From the NCBI RefSeq assembly GCF_021462225.1, contig NC_061804.1, forward strand, positions 41,231,975 to 41,295,974: DNA of 64,000 nucleotides. The letters are read 5' to 3'. This document shows, piece by piece, positions 23,200-35,100 of the stretch. The translations under genes and the position numbers were made by a program. Below the pieces are notes generated by a model. That model made no database searches. It saw nothing but the letters and a program-made list of their open reading frames with translations, and was not told the DNA's origin. The DNA comes from Girardinichthys multiradiatus. Its lineage: Eukaryota; Chordata; Actinopteri; Cyprinodontiformes; Goodeidae. Numbering within the stretch: position 1 is the stretch's first letter; each line of letters starts with the position of its first letter.

Positions 23200-26100
23200 G
23201 AGAGAGAGATTCACTGTTGATACCTGAGCAGTTTACAGAAACAGCATGACATGGACAGTGTCACTGCGATATGTTGGATTTTCTGAATAAAATGATGGAC
23301 ATTTAAATTTAACGTTTTAGATGGTCCGACGCCCATTGAAATATGTACAGATGCATTTGAACCAAGTAATTGCTGATTTCATGAATACCAAATGGGGTCA
23401 TATTTGTTTAATAGAATATGTGTCATGACATGATATTTTGGTGTTTGAACCTACACCAGAGGGCTGTTACAAAAAACACGGACTGGACTAATACGTTTTC
23501 AGGTTCAAATTTTTTTCTTTTGAACAAACTTTATGGCCCCAATTTAGCTCCATAATTACCTGCCTACAATAAAACTGTTAAAACGTTCTGTGGTCTCCAA
23601 GGGTTCTCTGCATGTGGGTCAGAAAGTTGCCTCAGACTATGACAGATCACTCAGCAGTAGGGATAGGTAACTCACATTTGAATCGATACGGTGCCAATAC
23701 CCGTTACCTGGGAATCGATACCGGTCCTCAACGGTACCAGTTTTCAGTACTCTTGTGTGTGTCTATGTGGTTTAATAATAAAATCTCAATGTATCATATT
23801 TCTTAATATATAAACGTTAATGAGTATATCATAACAACATCCAGCTATTTGTATTGCAACATCACAGTTGTTTCAAACATTTATTCAACATGAAAACCCT
23901 TAACTGACTAAACAATGTTATTTCTTAATTATGCACAAATTCAAACCCAGCCATGTTGCTGGCTGAAGATGACAAGTCGCTAACGAATGCAGGCGTGCTA
24001 ACGGTGCCGAATGCAGGAGTTATTAGCCGTAGATCTGAGGCTGATGAAAATTTGGCACTCTTCAGCCTTGAGAAAAATCTTGTGCTTAACCAGGTGCTTT
24101 CAAATTAGAAGTATTACCGCCGCTGGCCTTGCACTTCACGTCACAAATATTGCTGCAAGCGTAATCTGCACCGCATTTTGAAAAGTGGAGCCATACTTCC
24201 GAGCCATGCTTTCGAGCCATGCTTTGTTGACGGTACCAACGGCTACTGACGTCTTTACGTTCTTGTGCGCGATGTTGCGTTTAGGTACCGAAACTTGGTA
24301 CCATTTGATTTTACGTGAATCGGTACTCGGTACTACCAAATTCGGTATCCATCCCTACTCAGTAGAAAGGTCAAGAATTACCATTCAGACTTATGTTTGA
24401 TAGATTATGAGCCTGATTGTTTTTTTAACATGAACATGAATTTATGTAGCTTAATCAAGTTATAACTGGCCATGGATTTCTCTTCTGGAAAGGCATTAAT
24501 TCCCTCAGGCCCTCACATTAAGGGAGGGATTTCAGTTCAGTTCACTGTATTTACATAGTACCAATTCTCAACAAATGTCACCTTAGGTCACTTTACCAGA
24601 TTGTCATTTAAAGTAGAATGTCACTTAATGAAGATTTATTTAATGTAGAAACAGAACTGAGTTGCTTTTGTTTTACCTCGAGTGATCTTAATTTGTTTTC
24701 TGCGTAGCCTTGAAGAAAATTTTGATTCACTAATAAAGTCTTTAGAAATGTGGACATTTCTTAGCTATGAGATTAATCACAATACAGGCATAATTAACTA
24801 TGCATGTCTGGCCAGACATCTGTGCATTTTGGCCAGAGGTAGATGGCTGGCCATATGCAAAGACCCATGTTTTTTTGAAAACCAACTGCAGCATTTTGGT
24901 TCAAATACCTCATACCAAGTGTTAGACACAGTGAAGGTAGACTGATGATTTGGGCTTACTAAGAAAGTTATTAATTGACATTTTATGTACTGGGTAATTA
25001 GAAGAGCTAAATATTGGTGCACAGGCATCAGAACTTCCATTTCTATAGACATCTGTGTGATCAAGGAAACATTGCAGCAGTGAATGGAAGCAGATCAAAG
25101 TTATAATCACTCCAGGTTTTACACAAAATGTTTTAACCTGGACTAAAGTAGCTGAAACAACCACTTTAGGTGTTACCTTTACTAACACATTTTGGTTTGG
25201 GAGATGGGTTGTTGACCTGTTTTTTGTTAAAACCAAATAAAAAAACTGGTTTTAATTTTACAGTGAAGTTTGCAGTTCCCAATCCAGCCTGGCTGTAGTT
25301 ATCCTACTTACTGACAGGATTAGTTTATTTTTCTAATTTAGTTCAAAGTGAAAGTAAACAATCAAATGTGCCTCAGTTTCTATTTTCTGATGTAAGATGA
25401 CTGTACCATACCATGACCTTAAAAACCAAACTGTGACTTATGTGTACCATGTTCACTCCTAATACATAGGTCCAACAAACAGGAGGATGTGGCTCACAGG
25501 TTGGATGATTTTTCTTTGTTTTATTTTCAAGAAGAATCCCGTTTTCTGAACTGTAACGTTGTTGACAGTTAAAGAACAATAATGAAACTGACCTATTTAT
25601 AAAGGTGACATTCACATTCTTACAGTATTTAAAGCTACAAAAGCTACACATCAAAACAAACCCCAAAAAATCTTACCCTGGTTCAGTAGAAGAGCTGTGA
25701 AGAAAAAGAAACAATTACTCAATATACAATAGACATGGCTGTGCACATTTTAAAAACATCTCTATACAGTTTGTGGTTTGGAATGCTTAGTGCTTGCTTT
25801 TAGTCTTTCATTTAGAAAAAAAAGTGCAGTAAAATGCTACCAAATGACTCTTTGGTCCCCCCCAAACAAGCACTTATCCAGTTCCTCCAGCATCCTTTAG
25901 ACACACGGTGGTTATCCAAACAGCCACTAAGGAGGACTACATTCATTACAGCTGCAGCACAAGTGTTACAGTGAAAAAGAGACAGCAGTAAAAGGCTAAG
26001 TGTGATATCAAGTTACTGACTCTGACATGTGTGGGCAACTCCATGTAGGCACAGCTGATCAGTGATCTTGGTGCTACTTGCATCTACTTAAGCTTTACCC

Positions 26101-29100
26101 TTTGGTGTAAAGATGACAACTCGCCTGTCTGTTTTCACTGATACTAAACTGGTTTACAGTCAGAAAGTCACAAGTTATATAGATATGAAAGAGAAACTGC
26201 TTGTAGATTTACCAGAAATTCCTCTCTTCAGCCACTTGGGGTTCTCGAGCACGATGAAGAAGTTTTCCTGCTTTTCGTACTCCTCCATATTTATAATGCG
26301 GATCTGTAATGTCTGACTGGAAATGTTCAAGAACACACATATAATTCTTTCTTCAAAAGGCAAATTAAAAGCTTCTGTGAACACTACAAGCAGCATGGTT
26401 ATCAGAAACACACAAACGCAGCAAATGCACTCACGGGCCACTTTATTAGGTACACCTTGCTAGTACCGGGCCGGACCCCCTTTTGCCTTCAGAACTGCCT
26501 TAATCCTTTGTGGTATAGATTCAACAAGGTACTGGAAACATTCCTCAAAGAGTTTGGTCCATATTTACATGATAACATCACACAGATACTGCAGATTTGT
26601 CAGCTGCACATCCATGATGCGAATCTCCCGTTCCACCACATTCCAAAGGTGCTCTATTGGATTGAGATCTGGTGACTGTGGAGGCCATTTCAGTACAGTG
26701 AACTCATCGTCATGTTCAAGAAACCAGTCTGAGATGATTCGTGCTTTATGACATGGTGCGTTATCCTGCTGGAAGTAACCATGAGAAGATGGCTACACTG
26801 TGGTCATAAAGGGATGGACATGGTCAGCAACAATACTCAGGTAGGCTGTGGCGTTGACACGATGCTCAGTTGGTACTAAGGGGCCCAAAGTGTGCCTAGA
26901 AAATATCCCCCACACCATTACACCACCACCACCAGCCTGAACCGTTGATCCAAGGCAGGATGGATCCATGCTTTCATGTTGTCGATGCCAAATTCTGACC
27001 CTACCATCTGAATGTCGCAGCAGAAATCGAGACTCATCAGACCAGGCAACATTTTTCCAATCTTCTATTGTCCAATTTTGGTGAGCCTGTGTGAATAGTA
27101 GCCTCAGTTTCCTGTTCTTAGCTGACAGGAGCGGCTCCCGGTGTGGTCTTCTGTTGCTGTAGCCCATCCGCCTCAAGGTTTGATGTGTTGTGCGTTCAGA
27201 GATGCTCTTCTGCATGCCTTGGTTGTAACGAGTGGTTATTTGAGCTACTGTTGCCTTTCTATCAACTCAAACCAGTCTGGCTATTCTCCTCTGACCTCTG
27301 GCATCAACAAGGCACAGAACTGCCGCTCACTGGATATTTTCTCTTTTTTGGACCATTCTCTGTAAACCCTAGAGATGGAAGTGCATGAAAATCCCAGTAG
27401 ATCAGCAGTTTCTGAAATACTCAGGCAAGTCCGTCTGGCACCAACAACCATGCCACGTTCAAAGTCACTTAAATCACCTTTCTTCCCCATTCTGCTAACC
27501 AGTAGTTGGACAGGTGAACCTAATAAAGTGGCCGATGAAGTGGCTAAAGTAGATTATCTCACGCTGTTATACCTTCACTTTAAAGAATCTACCTGTTGAT
27601 GGATTATATTACAAAGCAGTCCTTTAGTATGTGTAGAGTTTATCCATGTACAAAAACAGCTTATACAACCTAAAACGTTTATGTGAAAAGGATCTGTCAG
27701 TTAACATGGGAGAAAAGATTATCCTCAGGTGTCAAGTCATCAGGTAGATAGGACCTCCTAAGGGGCAAGCTGATAGCCCAAAGTCTTTTTTCAGAGGGGT
27801 TCTAATGTCCCCTTCCTAAGCGCTTAAACTAGTTCAAACTTTATACAGAGACATAGAACACCTAAACATGTTCAGTCTGTGTGTCATTTAGCTCAAAAGA
27901 CATTAGCTAAAGGGGGACAAATACAAATAGACCTCAAGCTCTAGTTCATATGATTAATAAGACAATAACAGTGTTTACAGCCCCAACAACACATTCATTA
28001 TTTTATAGAAGATATGTAGGATAACCAAATTTGTAAATAGGACTTAATTTAAATCTCATCTTTACACTTTGTACACTGTAGTCTGATGGAATGCCTTTAA
28101 AAAAATAAACATTTGATTTAATCAGTTCGGTTATTTAAAAACAAGATTTGACTTTAAGTTTAAAAGCACTGAGAGGTCAGGAAACCGTGAGAAATAATAA
28201 TAAAAAAAGATTGGCACACTACTTAGAAAACGACAGACTGTAGAGCTATGTTCAAATGTACTTTCAGTGACACCAATATGTTTTCTGCCTTGAGTGTGTA
28301 TAGTAAGAGTTCACACTGCTGTTAGACTATTATGCAGTTAGAGGATGTTACATAAATATATTGTTAAATAACTTAGCCCTAAAAGCCTATTTTATAACAA
28401 AAACTCCATTCCCTGTATTTTTGCTCTGCCACAATATAATCAGCTACCTTTGCTAATTTAGCACATGCATACTGTTAGCACAGGTGATGCTGTGAGTCCA
28501 GGTAAAATAATTTTATGAATCTAACAAGGAGACAGGTTGCCAAAAAAATGCACGTTTGAAATCATTGTCTTCTTGTTTAGCACTCGTTATCTCCATAGAA
28601 AGGTCTGGAGCCATCATGGCTTCACATGTAAAGAGCCTGGAATGTAAGGAAATTTCACCTTAAAAGAACAGTTGTCTGGATCAATAAGGACTTCGAGATA
28701 AAATTAGCTGCAGTGAAGATTGCTTCAGGATGTCCAAAACTGTCCTACAAACTATTAGACAGGCCACAGAATCATGTTGCCACCAGTGCAGAGCTTGCTT
28801 AACATTGGCAGCTGTGACATGAAAAGTTCTGGAGCTTTGTGACATAAAGGACATTCCGGCACTGATCCAGCAGCAAAGTATCCTGATACAATCTATGTGT
28901 GCGGCTGCTGCTCATCAAAAGAAGAACCTTTACCCACAATTCTGTCTAAGAATCAATGAATATTGAGTGTTGAAAAAATCTTCCAGCATTTCAGGAACAA
29001 ACTAATGAGAATCAGTTAAATTTCACACAGTGTGGACTGCCATGTCACAAGCTTAATGTGAAAAACTGGCTCATAGATCATAGCTGCATTGAGAACCTGT

Positions 29101-32100
29101 GGTCAGTTCTTCAAAAGTGGGTGGGGAAGCAGAACTCTGTTTAACTTCATACACTAATTTGATAAGAAATGGTGAGCAGTACCTAGGATTTGGCCTAGAA
29201 GTTCATGTCAGAGAGTGAATTATAGAAGTGAGGAAGGTCATATTAACTCTCTGCAGATTTATGTATTTGCTGAGTTTGCTTAGAAATTACGAGCAGTTTT
29301 TAAGTTCATTAGTTTACCATAGAAAAATGTAAAACAATTAATTTGGGTCAGAACTCCTACCTTTCACCATGACAGTAGTCGTTATGCACATGATTTTCAG
29401 AGATGTGACGGCTGCAAGCTACGCCTCACCTGGTCTGTTCATTGGTGAATTCTACCTCCCCTCTGGCCTCCTCATAGTCCACCCCAGCCTTGGCACTCCC
29501 ATCTTCAGTATGGTATGGCACAGCTACTGTGCCCCTGGAGCCTGAGTTCCTCAACACAGTCACCGTCAGCATGCCAGTGTTCTCACTCACTCGCAGTAGC
29601 TGCTGCTCAAAGGTAAAGATTCCAGCATGATCATCGTCCAATATAGTGACTGTTGCCAGCAGAGGTTCCACTAGTCTAGCCTTGGGAGGAGTCCCTGTCC
29701 CTTCAGCTCCTCCCTCCTCTAGCCTCAGATTCTGAAGACGCACAAAGAAATGCTCGTCCTCTTCAAAGATGTCATCATCCAAAATTCCCACCTGCAGAGA
29801 AAACAATATTGTTCAGCCACCCTCCTCCTAGATGTGCTGTAACAGTTTGTACACCAACGCATTTACCTGGCAGTCTGAGTTTGAGGTTCTGCTTACAATT
29901 TTTTTGGGAACACAAAGAAAATAAAGGCACTGCTGCCAATAAAAATAAGACCTTTATGAACTTTTAAAAACAGATACAAATGCATTTCTTTAAATCAGAA
30001 ATTGATTGAAAAGTTCACTTATTTTAGGAATTTTAATAAAAAAATCAAAGCTCATCAAATAGATTCATTACACACAGAGTGATATATTTACAGTCTTTAC
30101 TTCTTTTAATTTTAAATATCATGGCTTAAAGCTAATAAAAACCCCAAATTCAGTTTTTTTTTTATTGGAATATTACATAAAGTAATAAAAAAGGATTTCT
30201 AACACAAAAATGTTATGTCCAACACATTCGTGGGGAATACTGCTCACTTGACAGTGGTTCAGCAGACAATGACACTCCACAAGAAGGGTAAGCTCCAAAA
30301 GTCCTTTTCAAAAAAGCTTGCTCTTCAGAGTGCTTGTATCCAAGCAATTTAATAGAAAGTTGAGTAGAAAACAAAGTGTGGTAGAAAGAGATCTACAAAC
30401 AACAGCAGTAACTGCAGCCTATAGAAGATTGTGAAGCAAAGTTTATTTAATCGTATGGAAAAGTGGATTGTAGCTGGAGTCAGTTTTTCATGAAGCACCA
30501 CCCATAGACATATAGAGGACATAGTCTACAACTCTCACAATCCTTGTGTTACGCCAGTCCTGAACCAGAGACAAAGGCGTCTTACCTGGGCTAAGGAAAA
30601 TGACTGGACTAGTGGTCAGTGGCCCAGTCTTCTTTTGGAAGGCAAGTAAACTTTATATTTTATTTTAAAATTAAGGTTCTAGAGTCAAGACGAAGAGTGG
30701 AGAGGTACACAGTCTGTGATGATTTGCAGTCCCATGTCATCATCACAGTGGTGTTAGTCCACTGTGTTTTCTGAAGTCCACAGTCAACATAGCCGTCCAG
30801 CAGGAAATATTAGAGCACTTTATGTTTCCTTCTGCTTACAAGCTTTATGGAGATGCTGATTTACTTTTTCCAGCAGGACTTGGTACCGGCCCACACTACA
30901 AAAGATACCAAAAGCTGGTTCAATGACCATGGTGTTACTGGGCTTGATTGACCAGCAAATTGGCCTGGCCTGACCTGAACCCCATAGAGGATCTATGGAG
31001 TATTGTCTAGAGGAAGATGGAATACACCAGACTCAATAATCCAGACGACCTAAAGGCCACCATCAGAGCAGCCTGGGCTTCCATTCCATTTTTGAATCAC
31101 TGAAATACATTTTTAAACTTTTAAAATAATAATCTAATTTATTAACATGTACCTAACTCAGATCCAACAATATCAGAATTTTGGAATGAAGTAACTAAGC
31201 AAACCATTATTTGTGGTAATTTTACACTAAGCAGCCTTCAGAGAAGGCAAAACGTACATACTGTGTCACTTCTACACCTTTGTGAATTGCAGGAGAAAAA
31301 CATTTGTTTCTTCAGGTCTTATAAACAGGAAAAAATGATCTCAAATGAACACCTGACATAATATAGAGTGTTATTGTTAAAAACAGGATCCTTTTAAAAG
31401 AGCCAACTATGCTATTTTTTTATTTGGGTTGAACAACAAGCTAATTTAACTAATATAACTTCATACTAGACCCTAATTCTCACCATATGCAGAATCTAGC
31501 AAGGCTAACTATAGCATAAAGGGGAACTGGTTTCTATTTGTGAAGAGCAAAGGTGCACCACAGATGCTGGATCAAACAGATCTATGCAGATTTAACAGAT
31601 TTATGCTCTTGAGAATGAAGGGTTAAGTTAACCATCTCATAATGTAGTTGGGGGGCCTTATGAGGGTGTAACAATTATTTTAATTTTAACTGATTTAATC
31701 TCTATTTGCCACATCACTGCTGTAGATCTCTGAGATCAGCTAACCCTTGTGTCAGGAGGGAAAACAGCTCACTTTAGGTTGGTTCTGAAACCAAATCTTA
31801 GTAACATGATGACTTTTTAATAAAAATGTTTCTGTAACAAGGTTTTCTTAGATCACGTTCTAGATTCACTCAAACTGTCGATGACAGTGGAATTAGAAAA
31901 AGACTGAACAAGCATGATGTATTTGAAGAAAACATTACACTACGCCTTGAGATAATAAAGTCCCACCAGATCCAGCTAAAAGACTCTCGGAGAAAAAACG
32001 TCTAGAGTTGAAATGTCTGGTCAAAATACACAGTCACATCTAAAGAAACAAAAACAGCATATGATCAGAACAAACACCTCATAGAAACTATGAAGCACTC

Positions 32101-35100
32101 TGGTGGAACATGATGATTTGAGCTTTTGCTGCAGCAACACCATTTGGGACCCTTGTAATCATCAACAGACCATAAATTACTCTGTATACCGAGGTATTTG
32201 TATACCGAGGTACAGTATTTCCTTTTGAATTCAGCAGTAAATCTTCCACACGATGAATGAATAGTCACCTTCATTTGAGGTTTTATTTATCTCATCCTAA
32301 CACCTGGTTAGGATCAGGGATTTTAAACATATCTTTATACAAAAATGTGTAACTTGTAAAGATAGTGTACTTCCTTTTTAACACTACTGTAAGCCTTAGA
32401 ATAATGGTTAAATAAAAGTTTCAGTGGACAAGCTAGAAATACTTTACATCATCTATTATATATTTTTTTTACCTTGATCTCTTTTCGGGTTTCCCCTGGT
32501 TGAAATACTAGAGTTCCCTTGTTAAATTCATAGTCTGATCCAGCATTAGCAGACCCATTTTCTGTACAGTAGTCCACATAGAATGTGTTCTGGCCTGTGC
32601 CTCCATCAAGGATCACCCAAAGGGTCACAGAGCCACAGTTCTCTAGACATTGGTATTGGACACTTTCAAAACAGATATGTGAGCATGTTGCTTTGTCGGC
32701 ATCCTGTCCTTGTGAGCGCCGTTTGCGATCTGCAGCATGCCTCTTTAATATATTTCCAGCACCAATCATCATCCGTGTTGCTTGGACACGATAAAAGGCA
32801 CGGCTCTTCTTCTGGTGAACCAGGGAAGAGTAGTTGGCCATCTCGATCAACTGGTCCAGGTCTTTATCGGGATGCTTCTCCTTCAGATCTTTCAAAATAC
32901 GGACCACCTGTTCAGGGGAAGAAACTGGTTGTAAGTGAAGAATTTTAACTGTAGACACCTAGGAGCTTCCTGATGTCATGTAAAAAGGCTCTAAGAACTG
33001 TAGTTAAAATTCTACTAATAAACCTATAGCGTAGATTGTGTTAAGGGCAAAAGGAGATTTACCCCTTATTTAATTTTTGTTTTCTTATGCTTTTCTGTCA
33101 CATTTTTATGTATCAGACGATCAAACAACTTTTTATATCAAACAACCTGAGTAAATATAAAATATAGCTTTCAAATGATTTCATTTATTAAGAGGGAGTA
33201 AAAATCTATTCAATCCAAACCATGTGAAAAAGTAACTGCCCCCACTCCAAAACCTTTCCAGAACCTTTTCTTTTGAGACTCAAGGTCCCGAACTGATGCC
33301 CGGAAACACTCCTTTTAGATTTTCTGCTAGAGAGCAGATTTCATGGAAGTACAGGAACTTGTCCAAGTCCTTAAGAAGTAAAACAGGCCCAGAACATCAC
33401 ACTACCACTACGCTTAACTGTTGGTATGATCTTCTTTTTCTGTAATGCTGTGTTGGCTTTACAGCAAACGTGATGTGACACAAACCATCCAAAAAGTTCC
33501 ACTTTTGTCTCAGTTTATAGAATTTCCCAAGTCATATGGTGCGTTCAGATCGACCTCAAATGATGCGACAGGAGCGAGTGATTTACACCCTATGTAGAGG
33601 TGTGTTCAGAAGCGTAGCGATGCGAAGGACGCGATGCGAAGGATGCGATTAGGGCGAATAGAGCGAAGCGAAGCCCGTGATGGACGCGAAGCGAATTTCG
33701 CTGCAGTTGAAAAATCTGAACTTTTCTGTAAATTACCGTCACGTCTGTAGCCCTGTTTTTAGCACACATGTTGTCAAACAAGTATGAAACTCACAGCAGT
33801 TGGTCAGTGTACATCTATGTCCATGTAGAAAATGATATTTTATTGCAGTCGGTCTGAACGCACCATTAGGGATCATCAGGTGGATTCTGGCATTTACTAA
33901 GATGTAACACCAACCGATACTCAATCTTGCATTTCTTAGTGATCTACGTGTCTTACCTCATCTTTGTTGTGGTCCAACTCACTGCCTGTCTGTACGGACA
34001 CCGTCACACTGGAGGAGTTTCCGGGCCCTGAACTGCCATCTGACAACTTTCCATCCATGATAACATCAATGGCTTTGGGGGAAAGGTCCCCTTCCATTTC
34101 CACTACAATTCCATGCCTCTTGTCGGCACGGTATCTCTTATGCATGTATTTGTAAAAGAGCAGGCGACGGTCAGCGATCCAAGCCAAGAGCACACAGACC
34201 GGAAAATACAGGAGTGTTACCACAGCTTCCCAAACCTGGTGACACAGAAAACATGACCATTAAATTATATTTACATGTATTGTATTTATTCAATTACGAG
34301 TGAAGTCATATAATGTTTTATGTAAAAGCTATGTAAAACAAAAAAACCCTGAAATAATTGCAAACATTTTTGCTTGTTTGTTTAAAAACATGACATTTTG
34401 AACAGAAGTTAGTAGTTATTACTCACATAATGAAAACTTGCATTTTTTACTGGTGTGAACAGATGGAGGGAAATATATCTTTTTATTTGTCAAATAAACA
34501 AAAAAGTAATTTCAACCAAAAAATTGCTACTCAGTAAAACAAAAAATAATTTCAATCAAAAAAAATTGTGATCAAATCTTTAAAAAATGTTATAGAATTA
34601 TTTATTTTTAAAAGTAAAGTTTTGTTCCTAAACATGTCAGAAATCTTTGGTTACAAATCTCAAACTGTAGTAACTCACCAGACATTGTTTCCATACGAAG
34701 AGGGTTTAAATTTTTAGCTTTGAAGCTCCCTTTTTTTTTGGTTGAAGCTCCCTTTCTCTGCTTGAACTCAACACGTTTTGCGCTAATTAATAGATTACAT
34801 ATAAAGGCAGATGAACATTACCCATGTCTAGTTTCTGTACTTTACCTGATGCTAACTTTAGCCAACCTGCTATGCTAACCGGCAAGACCGTGGTGTACAA
34901 CATATATCAACAGCTGTCTGTTCTCATGAGTTGTGTCAGGATATTCTTCTTTAAAAAATGGCAGACACTAGCTGTTGACGGGGCAATTTTGTGAAGATTA
35001 CTTACCACTCACTGTCTTTGTAGCCTGCTCTTTCCTGGTAATGTCCACTCACTGAAGCCTTGACCCGCAGTGCAGTTAGAGGCTGTCGCTTTAGTCAGCA

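Larger units (their letters stand above)
18000..25676 (-). other. slc8a2: slc8a2 intron 8, 7.7 kb, repeat-rich
   Basis: Holds two L2 tails, a decayed gypsy element, a 1.1-kb inverted-end element and a hAT MITE (listed separately). The stretches 18000-18720 and 24600-25676 show no recognisable feature. Confidence 0.7.
26317..29429 (-). other. slc8a2: slc8a2 intron 6
   Basis: Contains the Tc1 element at 26436-27533 and a decayed Tc1 at about 28560-29130. The stretch 27534-28560 is AT-rich with nothing recognised. I found no second CBD2 exon resembling exon 7. Confidence 0.7.
32908..33956 (-). other. slc8a2: slc8a2 intron 4 with a Tc1 relic and nested MITE
   Basis: Almost the whole intron (about 33060-33930) is a decayed Tc1-type non-coding/antisense region, interrupted by the 33536-33866 MITE. 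No extra exon is seen. Confidence 0.65.

Noticed and set aside
26317..29429. Search for a second, mutually exclusive CBD2 exon as in NCX1 and NCX3
   Set aside because: No other stretch with the EEYE-type motif and splice sites was found by eye; NCX2 normally has only one.
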